Shown: positions 8,016 to 15,905, numbered from the stretch's first letter. The stretch: 64,000 nt of DNA from Anaerospora hongkongensis (GCF_004339805.1 NZ_SLUI01000002.1:1-64000); one strand, 5' to 3'. Made by a program: numbers and translations. The notes: generated from the letters alone by a model not told the origin.

Positions 8016-9062
8016 TCAAAGCTCAGTGTCCATTATTTTCGGCGTCAGCATAATAACCAGTTCAGTCTCCGTTGTCTGCTTGAGAGTTGACCGGAAGAAA
8101 CCCCTGACTAACGGGAGATCGCCTAACAGGGGCACTTTAAAGGTATCACTGGTCTCCTGCCTTTGGATGAGTCCGCCCAGTACGATAGTTGAGCCGCTTT
8201 TAACCCTCAGTGTTGCATTAGCCTGCCGGGTACGGATATTCGGATTGTTATTTTTCGTAGTATTTGTCTGATTACTGACTTCCGGCTGTATCAGGGTAGT
8301 AATAAAACCATCCTTATTTACCGTGGGAGTCACTTCCAGCTTGATGCCGACTTCTACATAGATGACGGAAATAATCGGCGTACTCCCCGAGGTAGGCTGT
8401 GAGGTCTCTACTGCCAGTTTATCACCGATGAGAATTTTTGCCGTTACGCCGTCCAGGGTGGCAATGCGCGGACTTGCTAGCAATCTGCCCTTCTTGTTTT
8501 CGATTAAGCGGTTAATAATTCCCTGAATATTAACGCCATATTTGCCGGTCCCAATCCGGTATGGCAGGTCATCATAAAGAATAGGTGCAGGCAGCTTGGT
8601 TGTCGCATCCCAGTCAATTCCCAGTTTTGTTAAATCATCCCGGTTGATTTCGATGATCTGTACCTCAAACATCACCTGCTTCGGCGGTGTATCAATTTTG
8701 GCAAGCAGGTATCTGACCTGATCATATATGTCCGGGCTGCCCATAATAACCAGAACGTTTCTTACCGGATCAGCTTTGATATTCTCCTCTGGGACCAGCG
8801 CACTCAGGAGGGGCCTGGCCTGCTCTACCTTCAAATAGTTGAGCTGCACCACTAACGGATACAGCCCGGACATTTCTGCCTCATTGTCCTGTACAGGCGC
8901 TGGCGGCGGAGCCGCTTCAACTGGTCGTACTTGCTCAGTAACAACGGCAGGCGGTTCAGCACTGGCCAGAGCAACCTGGGCAAGGCAAGGCAGCAGGACC
9001 AGCAGCACGTGCAGCAGGAGATAAACAATACAATATTTGCGGCAATAAGCCACTGTCTTCAC
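8016..9062 (-). CDS. Short secretin (GspD/PilQ-type outer-membrane channel), cobalamin-controlled
   Basis: A 348-residue secretin. An N-terminal hydrophobic segment (YLLLHVLLVLLPCLAQVALA) acts as signal, then a Pro-rich linker, one N1/NolW-like periplasmic domain at about 68-130 (LNYLKVEQARPLLSAL ... RNVLVIMGSPDIYDQVRYLL), then a complete secretin domain: KGRLLASPRIATLDG at about 190-205, GIKLEVTPTV, SGSTIVLGGLI and the conserved C-terminus VPLLGDLPLVRGFF ... ELVIMLTPKI. Type II or pilus secretins normally have three or four N-domains and 500-750 residues, so this is a reduced form. No other secretion or pilus gene is nearby. The GTG start at 9062 fits the signal but its ribosome site is weak. 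Its leader is a cobalamin riboswitch, which points to a role in corrinoid passage, but this is inference. Confidence 0.85.
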   Translation of the reverse strand: MKTVAYCRKYCIVYLLLHVLLVLLPCLAQVALASAEPPAVVTEQVRPVEAAPPPAPVQDNEAEMSGLYPLVVQLNYLKVEQARPLLSALVPEENIKADPVRNVLVIMGSPDIYDQVRYLLAKIDTPPKQVMFEVQIIEINRDDLTKLGIDWDATTKLPAPILYDDLPYRIGTGKYGVNIQGIINRLIENKKGRLLASPRIATLDGVTAKILIGDKLAVETSQPTSGSTPIISVIYVEVGIKLEVTPTVNKDGFITTLIQPEVSNQTNTTKNNNPNIRTRQANATLRVKSGSTIVLGGLIQRQETSDTFKVPLLGDLPLVRGFFRSTLKQTTETELVIMLTPKIMDTEL

Positions 9063-9125
9063 CGACTTTCACTAAAATCGTTTTAATTGCATACGTAAAG
9101 CCGGAGCCGTAAATGAGCAATAAAA

Positions 9126-9191
9126 AATGGATCTCTCCTATCATCAACCTCCACCTTAAAAAGTAGGTGTTGACTATAGGAGAAACCCATT
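9126..9191 (-). terminator. Terminator of cobalamin riboswitch 3
   Basis: The stem AATGGGTTTCTCCTATAGTC ... GATGATAGGAGAGATCCATT with imperfect pairing and a run TTTTTTATT on the minus strand lies between aptamer 3 and the secretin start. It is the expected OFF structure. Confidence 0.85.
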
Positions 9192-9292
9192 GAAAAAGCT
9201 CTCTTCAGCAAAAAATACACTGTCGTAAGCCTATGACTAGACTACTCCGATAATCCCCTCCCCATCTCTCGCAGGTAAAAACGGTGATTGTT

Positions 9293-9450
9293 CTACAGGC
9301 AGTTCTCCTGGCTCTGAGTCATTGCTTCTCCAAACCTTCCCAGGACGCTTGTCCCAGTGGCATATCATGGAGTTGCTCCTCATTACAGTGGCGGGACCGC
9401 GCCGGCTTCTAACCGGACTTCCCTATTAAGCCCTAACGGGCACCTGTACC
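9293..9450 (-). promoter_or_regulatory. Cobalamin riboswitch 3, leader of the secretin gene
   Basis: The aptamer has P1 arms GGTACAGG / CCTGTA, GAAGTCCGGTT, GGTCCCGCCACTG, GCCACTGG, CTGGGAAGG and GAGCCAGGA on the minus strand. A terminator stem (9126-9191) lies between it and the secretin start, as expected for transcriptional attenuation by adenosyl- or methylcobalamin. Confidence 0.94.
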
Positions 9451-9487
9451 ATTTATTTAGTTTTCATTTGTTTTGTCTATATCTAAA

Positions 9488-9516
9488 ATAATGCCTGTTT
9501 TTATCTGTTTTGTCAA
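9488..9516 (-). promoter_or_regulatory. Probable promoter of the cobalamin cluster
   Basis: Minus-strand TTGACA (9516-9511), 17-base spacer, CATTAT (9493-9488), placed just ahead of riboswitch 3. The -35 is perfect and the -10 matches 4 of 6. Confidence 0.5.
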
Positions 9517-9542
9517 TATTTTTTATTTTCTTTTTATTTATG

Positions 9543-9758
9543 TCAATTACTTTGTTCTATCTTGGGGTTTTTAAAAATATCAGGAAACAGCACTTCCATC
9601 GGCACGCCTGAGTCTTCTTCGATTCGCTTCATCGTCAGTGCCGAAGGATTTTTCACACCTCGCTCCCAATAGCTCCAGGACTGCTGAGAGACACCATACT
9701 TCCGTCCCATTTCCTCCTGTGACCGGTCGCCGCGAAACTGGATTAGCTTTATCCTCAT
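9543..9758 (-). CDS. Small XRE-family helix-turn-helix regulator
   Basis: A 71-residue protein that is almost entirely one Cro/CI-type helix-turn-helix: QFRGDRSQEEMGRKYGVSQQSWSYWERGVKNPS, with the recognition helix near SQQSWSYWE. The start follows GAGGGAGTG. It is transcribed away from the S24-type repressor gene at 9907, and the shared gap carries four dyad sites. This is like a phage Cro/CI pair, though no phage genes are near. Confidence 0.82.
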   Translation of the reverse strand: MRIKLIQFRGDRSQEEMGRKYGVSQQSWSYWERGVKNPSALTMKRIEEDSGVPMEVLFPDIFKNPKIEQSN

Positions 9759-9773
9759 TTCTTCACTCCCTCA

Positions 9774-9881
9774 ACAACTTAAGGTTGTCCACATCTTTTA
9801 TGTTAGTACAACTCAATGTTGTTTGTCAATTCTTTCCACGAAATTTAGTTGTTCAACTTTCTTTTTACAACAACTAGTTGT
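9774..9881. promoter_or_regulatory. Four dyad operators between the divergent regulators
   Basis: Four inverted repeats with ACAAC/GTTGT half sites: ACAACTTAAGGTTGT at 9774-9788, ACAACTCAATGTTGT at 9808-9822, AGTTGTTCAACT at 9847-9858 and ACAACTAGTTGT at 9870-9881. Site 2 fills the spacer of the minus-strand promoter at 9800-9829 and site 1 lies downstream of its start. They are likely binding sites of the S24-type repressor and/or the small XRE protein. Confidence 0.72.
9800..9829 (-). promoter_or_regulatory. Promoter of the small XRE regulator
   Basis: Minus-strand TTGACA at 9829-9824, 18-base spacer, TAACAT at 9805-9800. Operator 2 lies inside the spacer, which is a classic repression geometry. 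Confidence 0.6.
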
Positions 9882-9906
9882 AATATAGATACAGGTAGGT
9901 GATGAA

Positions 9907-10551
9907 ATGATAGCAGATATCATTCGGGCAGAACGCATAAAAAAAGGACTTACCCAGGAAGAACTAAGCAAAATCATTGGCGTTACCCAGCAAGCCGTCG
10001 CCAAATGGGAAGCAGGCAAGGCAATGCCTGATACATCGCTTATCCCTACGCTGGCCAGGCTGTTTACTATACCGATCAGCCGTTTGTTCGGCGTGGAGGA
10101 AGCGGACGCAGAAATGAAAGCTCCTGCCAATGCTGATGACAGCCCGTCTTTTTACAGCGTCCCCGTCCTTGGAGTCATTCCGGCAGGCTGTCCGGCCCTG
10201 GCCATGGAAAGCTTTACCGGTTATGAAGATATTCCGCGTTCGTGGCTGAACAGCCATCCCGAAGAATACTTTATCTTACAGGTTGTTGGCGACAGTATGG
10301 AAGGTGCCCGGATTTTTGACGGTGACAAGGCGCTGATTCATAAGCAAGGCTGCTGTGACAGCGGTCAGATTTGTGCCGTAGGCATTATTGATGATATGGA
10401 AGACTATGCCACCTTGAAGTATGTGTATCATCTTGATGATCAGTATATTGAGCTTGTGCCTGATAATCCCAGGCACAAAAGACGTAAAATATCTAAAGAA
10501 AAGGTACGCATTTACGGAGTATTGAAAATGACGTATCGACAGCACTTCTAA
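9907..10551 (+). CDS. LexA/CI-like repressor: XRE helix-turn-helix plus S24 self-cleaving domain
   Basis: A 214-residue repressor. Residues 1-60 are a helix-turn-helix (KGLTQEELSKIIGVTQQAVAKWEAGKAMPD). Residues 83-210 are an S24 peptidase domain with the catalytic Ser in GDSMEG (Ser130), Lys in TLKYV (Lys171) and a possible Ala-Gly cleavage bond in IPAG (93-94). These parts are what is needed for RecA-stimulated self-cleavage in LexA/CI proteins, so it is probably a DNA-damage or stress-released repressor. It is divergent from a small XRE gene over four dyad operators and ends at a strong terminator. It is not the main LexA by its HTH type (XRE rather than winged helix). Confidence 0.88.
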   Translation: MIADIIRAERIKKGLTQEELSKIIGVTQQAVAKWEAGKAMPDTSLIPTLARLFTIPISRLFGVEEADAEMKAPANADDSPSFYSVPVLGVIPAGCPALAMESFTGYEDIPRSWLNSHPEEYFILQVVGDSMEGARIFDGDKALIHKQGCCDSGQICAVGIIDDMEDYATLKYVYHLDDQYIELVPDNPRHKRRKISKEKVRIYGVLKMTYRQHF

Positions 10552-10562
10552 TTCTCACAAAG

Positions 10563-10598
10563 AAAACGCCTTGCTCAGCTTAGGAGCAAGGCGTTTTT
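10563..10598. terminator. Bidirectional terminator
   Basis: The stem AAAACGCCTTGCTC / GAGCAAGGCGTTTTTT between convergent genes (S24 repressor on plus, TSUP permease on minus). It has T tracts in both directions. Confidence 0.85.
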
Positions 10599-10616
10599 TA
10601 CTTCGCACACACAGTA

Positions 10617-11381
10617 TTAATGGAAAAGATCCCATACCTGCTTACTGATCAAGAGACCCGTGACCGTGATGAACAACGGTCTCACATAAGCAGCTCCCTG
10701 TTTGATGGCAACCCGTGATCCTACCAGTGCACCCGCAAACATGCCTGCTCCCATCAACAAGCCATAGTGATAGTTAATGGAGTTCATAAACCCAAACATC
10801 AGCAAAGCGGCAATGTTGCTGGCAAAGTTTAAGACCTTCGCATTTCCGGCAGACTGCACGAAATCAAAACCTATAAATAAAAAGGCAAAAATCAAGAATG
10901 AGCCTGTACCGGGACCAAAAAAGCCATCATAAAAGCCTAGCGCAAAAGCGCTGATTCCACTGAGCACGGCAACCCGTTTGTTCATTCCCTGATAGGTTGA
11001 CTCATGTCCCCATTCTTTCTTAAAGAGGGTATAAACAGCGACAACCACCAGCAGAATAGCCACAAGCGGTTTTAAAAAATCCGGCGGCAGCAGGCGGACT
11101 ACATACGCCCCCAAAGCAGCTCCTACAAAGGACAGGGGAAATAAATACTTCACAAGCTTAAGATCAACCTTGCCAGACCGGATAAAGGAAGTCATGCTCG
11201 TTACGCTGCACAGCGTACTGGCCAGCTTATTAGTCCCCAGCGCAAAAGTAGGCGGCAGTCCGGTAAATAGCAATGCCGGCAGAGAGATCAAGCCGCCGCC
11301 GCCGACTACAGAATCAATAAAAGCGGCAATAAAACCACTGCCTAGCAGGAAGGCAGCCATTTCCAGGGTAAGATGTTCCAT
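10617..11381 (-). CDS. TSUP-family permease (TauE/SafE)
   Basis: An inner-membrane permease of the TauE/SafE (TSUP) family, which exports or imports sulfite, sulfonates or other organic anions. About eight membrane segments are visible. The family signatures GSGFIAAFIDSVVGGGGLISLPALL near the N-terminus and FALGFYDGFFGPGTGSFLI in the second half form the two-repeat pattern. The start is set at 11381 (MEHLTL), 8 bases after AAAGGA, giving 254 residues; the frame upstream of this adds only a basic leader. The substrate cannot be read from the sequence. It is monocistronic, with a terminator on its far side. Confidence 0.82.
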   Translation of the reverse strand: MEHLTLEMAAFLLGSGFIAAFIDSVVGGGGLISLPALLFTGLPPTFALGTNKLASTLCSVTSMTSFIRSGKVDLKLVKYLFPLSFVGAALGAYVVRLLPPDFLKPLVAILLVVVAVYTLFKKEWGHESTYQGMNKRVAVLSGISAFALGFYDGFFGPGTGSFLIFAFLFIGFDFVQSAGNAKVLNFASNIAALLMFGFMNSINYHYGLLMGAGMFAGALVGSRVAIKQGAAYVRPLFITVTGLLISKQVWDLFH

Positions 11382-11556
11382 TTGAGTTTTCCTTTCTAAA
11401 GACGGGCGCAATCACTCGCGTATTTTTGTTTATTACAGGACTTCGCCGAATCACCGGCTAACACCTGCCGAGTTGCAGATGATTCAATATTATTGCGCTG
11501 CGACGACATCAGCGTGTGAATAAAATATGACTGAAAAGAAATGTTGATACAAACGC

Positions 11557-11603
11557 AAAGGGTTATGATTCATAGCATCCTATGAATCATAACCCTTTTT
11601 AGG
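11557..11603. terminator. Terminator after the sda operon
   Basis: The long perfect stem AAAGGGTTATGATTCATAG / CTATGAATCATAACCCTTTTT can work in both directions. It lies 17 bases past the sdaAA stop. It abuts a GGGGACAGTCCCC palindrome. Confidence 0.75.
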
Positions 11604-11614
11604 GGACAGTCCCC
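11602..11614. repeat. Dispersed palindrome, GGGGACAGTCCCC core
   Basis: A short copy of the intergenic palindrome, directly next to the terminator stem and followed by seven T. Confidence 0.6.
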
Positions 11615-11619
11615 TTTTT

Positions 11620-12501
11620 TTACTCTTTGCCGTGCAGTCGTTTTTCAATTTGCAGTGCCGTTGGCGTCTTTGCCAGACCTGCCTCAGAAGTTTCTCTGAG
11701 GGATTTGGGTATCAGCGAGCCAATTTGATGCATGGCATCAATCACTTCATCGGCCGGAATAACGCTGGTGATACCGGCAAGTGCCATATCTGCCGCTAGT
11801 AATGCCTGTACCGCACCAAAGGCATTGCGCTTGACACAGGGTACTTCTACTAGTCCCGCGACCGGGTCACAGACAACCCCCAATGTACTTTTCAGAGCAA
11901 GCGCCAGTGCGTGGCTCACCTGGTCAGGTGTTCCACCGGCCATTTCCACTACCGCTCCTGCCGCCATTGCTGCCGCCGAACCGCATTCGGCCTGACAGCC
12001 GCCTTTAGCCCCTGAAATGGATGCATTTTCGGCAATGACAACACCGATCCCGGCAGAAGTGAATAATGCTGCTACCAATTGTTCATCGCTGCATTGTAAG
12101 CTTTCTGCCACCGCCAGAATAACTCCCGGCACAATCCCGCAGGAGCCAGCTGTCGGACAGGCAACAATGCGTCCCATTGCGGCATTGATCTCGTTAACTG
12201 CCAGAGCATAGGCAGCAGCCCGGTTCATCGCACCGCCGCCCAGTGTACAGCCCTGTTCCATTCGGTTAAGCAAACGATTAGCGTCGCCTCCGACCAGCCC
12301 GCTTGCCGATTTTTCCGTACCGGTCAGGCCCGAAGCTACCGCTTCCCGCATGACCTGAAGATTATCCAGCATCGTTTGATGAATCTCCTCGGCCGGCCGT
12401 TGACTGCGTTCTATCTCATATTGTTCTACAATAGCAGAAATAGGCACTTGCTTTTCCCCAGCCAATGCTACTAAGTCGCGAATACGTGTAAAACGGATCA
12501 T
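11620..12501 (-). CDS. sdaAA: L-serine dehydratase, iron-sulfur, alpha subunit
   Basis: With SdaAB this forms the oxygen-sensitive [4Fe-4S] enzyme that deaminates L-serine to pyruvate and ammonia. The cluster ligand motifs CPTAGSCGIVPG, GGCQAECG and CDPVAG are all present. The start is set at ATG 12501 after CAAGGAGGACTACT, giving 293 residues as usual for the family; the longer frame overlaps the sdaAB stop region. It is the last gene of a five-gene minus-strand run beginning with a response regulator-CheX fusion. Confidence 0.95.
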   Translation of the reverse strand: MIRFTRIRDLVALAGEKQVPISAIVEQYEIERSQRPAEEIHQTMLDNLQVMREAVASGLTGTEKSASGLVGGDANRLLNRMEQGCTLGGGAMNRAAAYALAVNEINAAMGRIVACPTAGSCGIVPGVILAVAESLQCSDEQLVAALFTSAGIGVVIAENASISGAKGGCQAECGSAAAMAAGAVVEMAGGTPDQVSHALALALKSTLGVVCDPVAGLVEVPCVKRNAFGAVQALLAADMALAGITSVIPADEVIDAMHQIGSLIPKSLRETSEAGLAKTPTALQIEKRLHGKE

Positions 12502-12526
12502 AGTAGTCCTCCTTGGGTTATGTAAT

Positions 12527-13189
12527 CTAAATAGGCGGAACAATGAGCGCCACTTTTACCGCCCCAATTCCCTTGACTAAGCGGAGCGCTTCCTCGGAAA
12601 TAGGCTGATCGGCCTCAATAATCATCAGCGCCTGCGCTCCTCTTTCCTGACGGGATACCCGCATAAAGGCAATATTCACGCCCTCCTGCGATAAAGCATG
12701 CGTCACCAGCGAAATTATGCCCGGTTTGTCCTGGTGAATGGTCAGGAGCGTATTATACTCCCCTGTCAGTTCCACAGGATAGCCATCAATCTCTGTAATG
12801 ATAATATTCCCGCCGCCGACGGAAGCTCCCACAACGCGTACCTTCCGGCCGGAAGCACCAGTGACGTACAGAACTGCCGTATTGGGATGGGCATCGCCTA
12901 AATCAACCAGGGCAAAGTCCACTTTAAGACCATGGTCAGGCGCAATATCGATGGCCTGCTTAATCCGTTCGTCTTCCGTGGAAAACCCCATCAGGCCTGC
13001 CACCAGCGCTTTATCCGTACCATGACCGCGGTAAGTCTGGGCGAAAGAGCCATGCAATTCAATTACCGCTTCAATGGGTGGTTCCCCCAGAATAATCCGG
13101 GCCATTTTGCCTAATCGTGCCGCTCCTGCCGTATGAGAACTGGATGGACCGATCATGACCGGTCCCACAATGTCAAATACCCCTCGCAT
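12527..13189 (-). CDS. sdaAB: L-serine dehydratase, iron-sulfur, beta subunit
   Basis: Beta subunit of the Firmicute-type serine dehydratase. The N-terminal FDIVGPVMIGPSSSHTAGAARLG region is the family signature, and a C-terminal ACT domain (about 145-215; HQDKPGIISLVTHALSQEGVNIAFMRVSR) probably senses an amino acid. The start is set at ATG 13189 after AAGGAGGCGCTCGCT, giving 220 residues. The gap to sdaAA is 25 bases and to the upstream YibQ-like gene 13 bases, so it is co-transcribed with both. Confidence 0.95.
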   Translation of the reverse strand: MRGVFDIVGPVMIGPSSSHTAGAARLGKMARIILGEPPIEAVIELHGSFAQTYRGHGTDKALVAGLMGFSTEDERIKQAIDIAPDHGLKVDFALVDLGDAHPNTAVLYVTGASGRKVRVVGASVGGGNIIITEIDGYPVELTGEYNTLLTIHQDKPGIISLVTHALSQEGVNIAFMRVSRQERGAQALMIIEADQPISEEALRLVKGIGAVKVALIVPPI

Positions 13190-13202
13190 AGCGAGCGCCT
13201 CC

Positions 13203-14435
13203 TTATTTAACCAGATCTGATGCAAAAATCAGCCGTACACCATCCGCTTCCAGCTCAGGAATCATTTCCTTGAGAGCTATGGCCGTATTGGGCCGGGCAT
13301 GACCGATGACAAGTGCCGTACCGTCCCGGACTGCAATACTTCCAGCCGTACGCAGCTGCTGCTTGATCGCCTCTACATCATTATTATTGTCTAAAAACAG
13401 CTCGTTTTCACTAGTAGGAATATTCATTTCCCGAGCTGTTTGCGCTGCTACCGATTGCCCGTTTGTACGGCTGTCAATAAAAAATAAGTTCCGCGACTTT
13501 AATGCAGAGAGAACATTCCGCATGACCCGCTTGTCGGCAGTTGCTTTCGACCCCTGATGATTATTTACCCCAATGAGGCCAGGTATATTTTGCACGGCAT
13601 TAACAACAGTCTGTTGAATTTCGCTGTCACTCATCCCGGTAGTAATCGAGGTTTTCTCCTGCTGCTCAGTCGTAGACATAGGCTCCATCGGCAAGTGCAG
13701 CATGACCTGATGCTTAGCAGCCAGCGCTTTTGTTGCTGCCAGCTGCGAATAAGGATGATAGGGCAGTATCGCAAAAGTCAGCGGACGGTCAATTGCGGCA
13801 AGTGCATCAATCGGATCATAGTTGTAGCCGAAATCATCCAGTACAATTGCCAGCTTGCCTCTTTCTCCGCCCGCTGGCAGCTGCTTGCTGTTATCTGCTG
13901 CCGCTTGTTCCTTCATGACATAAATCCGGTCGGTAATCATGGTAACGGTATCGCCTTCCAGGCTATCCTTCAAACCAACATCAAAACGAATGACATTTGC
14001 CCCCCGATACTGATCAGGAGCGGATCCCAGAACTTGCCCTTTCTGCGCAAGCGTCTTGACCATCAGCTCTTTCAATTTATCGGTACTGCTGCCTTGCGGT
14101 ATGGTGACCAGCGTCTGACGTGCATGCCAGCGAATCGTTCCTTCTACTCCCTGACGGGGTACCTCCCGTTTTTGTTCCTGCTGGTTTTTGATCTTCGCCT
14201 TGCCCGTAACAAGCGCATCGTCAACTAAACCGTGAACCTGCCAAGCTGCTGCCGTAAAATCAGCTGCTGTCGTTGCTCCCGATTTCTCCATCTTATATTT
14301 TTCCTGCGTCTGAGCTTGCGGCTGTTGCGGTGACCGTGACTTTTCGCCACCGGGTGCCAGCCAATAAAGAACCATGGCTGCACAAACCAGTGCGGCCAGT
14401 ATCCATACAGTTTTACTGCTGCTTTTTTTTGCCAT
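13203..14435 (-). CDS. Divergent polysaccharide deacetylase family protein (YibQ/DUF610)
   Basis: A 410-residue membrane-anchored protein. One N-terminal membrane helix (TVWILAALVCAAMVLYWLAP), a linker of about 60 residues and a middle domain of unknown type precede a C-terminal divergent polysaccharide deacetylase (about 190-410; KLAIVLDDFGYN, LTFAILPYHPYS, MLHLPMEP, GVNNHQGSKAT, FFIDSRT). The LDD, H-P-P and H-Q-S motifs of YibQ-type proteins are in order. Its substrate is unknown; in other bacteria the family is found with envelope genes. It lies 3 bases after cheX and 13 before sdaAB. Confidence 0.85.
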   Translation of the reverse strand: MAKKSSSKTVWILAALVCAAMVLYWLAPGGEKSRSPQQPQAQTQEKYKMEKSGATTAADFTAAAWQVHGLVDDALVTGKAKIKNQQEQKREVPRQGVEGTIRWHARQTLVTIPQGSSTDKLKELMVKTLAQKGQVLGSAPDQYRGANVIRFDVGLKDSLEGDTVTMITDRIYVMKEQAAADNSKQLPAGGERGKLAIVLDDFGYNYDPIDALAAIDRPLTFAILPYHPYSQLAATKALAAKHQVMLHLPMEPMSTTEQQEKTSITTGMSDSEIQQTVVNAVQNIPGLIGVNNHQGSKATADKRVMRNVLSALKSRNLFFIDSRTNGQSVAAQTAREMNIPTSENELFLDNNNDVEAIKQQLRTAGSIAVRDGTALVIGHARPNTAIALKEMIPELEADGVRLIFASDLVK

Positions 14436-14438
14436 TTG

Positions 14439-14903
14439 CTATCCCTTTTCTACGCCGATGTTAACTTCCAAAATCTCAGAATCCACCTGTAGTTCGAGGG
14501 CAATATACTTCGTATTGCACAGTTTAGCTTTAAAGTCATGTCCGATGATCATACTGGGAGTTGAGATATCCACTTCAAGCCCTTGCTGACTAAACAAAAT
14601 AGCCGCATTGGCTGTTACCATATTTGCCAGCTCCGATAAGGCACTTTGTGCCATTTCATCAAAGCTGGCCACAGGCATTCCCATCATCATCGTGGAAGCA
14701 ATACTGCAGGCCGCCTGTTCGGTCATATTATAGGCGATATTACCTCTTACTTGTTTGGTCATCCCCACCAGGATGGTTACCCCTCTGCTCTCCACAAATT
14801 GTTCTTTAGCACTTATCTTGCCACGGCCAATCGTCTGCACACCCACTTGCGGTAAAACCTGTGTGACGGCATCAACGAAAGGGTTGATCAAATTTGCATC
14901 CAA
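14439..14903 (-). CDS. cheX: CheX-type CheY-P phosphatase
   Basis: A CheC/CheX/FliY-family phosphatase that dephosphorylates CheY-P. The single ELANMVTANA motif (catalytic Glu and Asn three residues apart, about 91 and 94) is CheX-like. The start chosen is TTG at 14903, directly behind the stop of the upstream gene and after GGGAGGAAAATAA. It gives a protein beginning LDANLINPFVDAV, matching the family N-terminus, with 154 residues. The frame from 14930 would start within the upstream gene without need. It follows a response regulator fused to the same type of domain. Confidence 0.85.
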   Translation of the reverse strand: MDANLINPFVDAVTQVLPQVGVQTIGRGKISAKEQFVESRGVTILVGMTKQVRGNIAYNMTEQAACSIASTMMMGMPVASFDEMAQSALSELANMVTANAAILFSQQGLEVDISTPSMIIGHDFKAKLCNTKYIALELQVDSEILEVNIGVEKG

Positions 14904-14904
14904 G

Positions 14905-15756
14905 TTATTTTCCTCCCACAAAACCAACACTGAAGGATATTGGTCCCAAAGTAGTTTCTGCCCTGATTACGTATGATTTCAGCTTAGGATTCACGATACT
15001 GATTGCTTCGCCAAACAAAATACTGGGAGGTGTCAGCCTTAAGTCAAGTTTGGGAAAGAGATGATTTGTCTGAGAGACGCCATGACCACCAATGATATTG
15101 GCAAATTCAGCAACACAGTGGAATATATCTTCCTGATCGCTGACTGGCTCTTGGCACAAATGCTCTGCCAGAGCTTTCGCTGTTTCCTTGCTCAAATCCA
15201 GTATTGCTCTGCCCTGAAACCCGCCACTGATGCCCAGCACAATAGCCAGACCCTGTGAAGAAAATGCTCTCTCAGCAGCCGGTAAGACAGTAACTCCATG
15301 CTCGGCTTGCAGTAATCCGGCCAGATTTTCTTCAAATGCCGCTTGGAAGTGCTGTAAATACTGTTCGTGAAATGCAGCTTCCGTCGGCTCACTGCCGCAT
15401 ACCTGCCGCAAAACGCTGGCAAGTTCATCAGGCTTCGCCGGTTTTTGCAAAAAGGCCTGTATCCCGATGGCGCTGCCCTGAGCAATCAGCGCTTCATCCT
15501 TCATCGCGCTGACCATGATAATACGGGCAGCAGGCCACTTCGCCAATATTTCACGGCTGCAGGCCAAGCCGTCCATATCAGGCATGGTAACATCCATAGT
15601 GACTGCATCAGGCTGCAGTTCAGAGTATTGCGCAATCCCTTCGCGCCCTGTTTGAGCAAAACCGCATACCTCAAAACCGGATAATTCTAAGGCCTTTTTC
15701 ATAATTTTTTGACTAAAAGGTGAATCATCTACTACTAATACCCGAATTTTTTCCAT
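14905..15756 (-). CDS. Response regulator fused to a CheX-like phosphatase domain
   Basis: 283 residues. Residues 1-120 are a CheY-type receiver with acidic pocket D10/D11, phosphorylation site D55 in TMDVTMPDMDG, and the Lys in FLQKPAKP. After a helical linker, residues about 130-283 form a CheC/CheX-like domain with the Glu-Asn motif FHCVAEFANIIGG. A receiver joined to its own potential phosphatase suggests self-limiting signalling, or a phosphorylation-gated phosphatase for other CheY proteins. It is followed at once by a free-standing CheX. No histidine kinase is nearby; the chemoreceptor at 49529 is far away. Confidence 0.85.
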   Translation of the reverse strand: MEKIRVLVVDDSPFSQKIMKKALELSGFEVCGFAQTGREGIAQYSELQPDAVTMDVTMPDMDGLACSREILAKWPAARIIMVSAMKDEALIAQGSAIGIQAFLQKPAKPDELASVLRQVCGSEPTEAAFHEQYLQHFQAAFEENLAGLLQAEHGVTVLPAAERAFSSQGLAIVLGISGGFQGRAILDLSKETAKALAEHLCQEPVSDQEDIFHCVAEFANIIGGHGVSQTNHLFPKLDLRLTPPSILFGEAISIVNPKLKSYVIRAETTLGPISFSVGFVGGK

Positions 15757-15876
15757 TTTACTCTCCTGCCATACGATTTAAGCATAATACAGGCATTTTT
15801 TCGCCATATTCCGTTCATTTACCTGCCATTTGAAAATTATTCTTCATCCCCAGCTACATACGATTTCTAAGACTAA

Positions 15877-15905
15877 TTGCATATTTTTGCGGCAATGAAT
15901 ATAAT
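15877..15905 (+). promoter_or_regulatory. Promoter of antisense RNA A
   Basis: TTGCAT (15877-15882), 17-base spacer, TATAAT (15900-15905). Transcription would run into the 3' end of the toxin-like gene at 16015-16092. Confidence 0.75.

Noticed and set aside
9543..10551. Prophage
   Set aside because: Apart from the two regulators no phage gene is present within the flanking region; neighbours are a cobalamin cluster and a TSUP permease.
13557..14228. A 223-codon plus-strand open frame
   Set aside because: It lies opposite the YibQ-like gene, which has clear family motifs, and its own translation has no domain, no ribosome site and biased composition.
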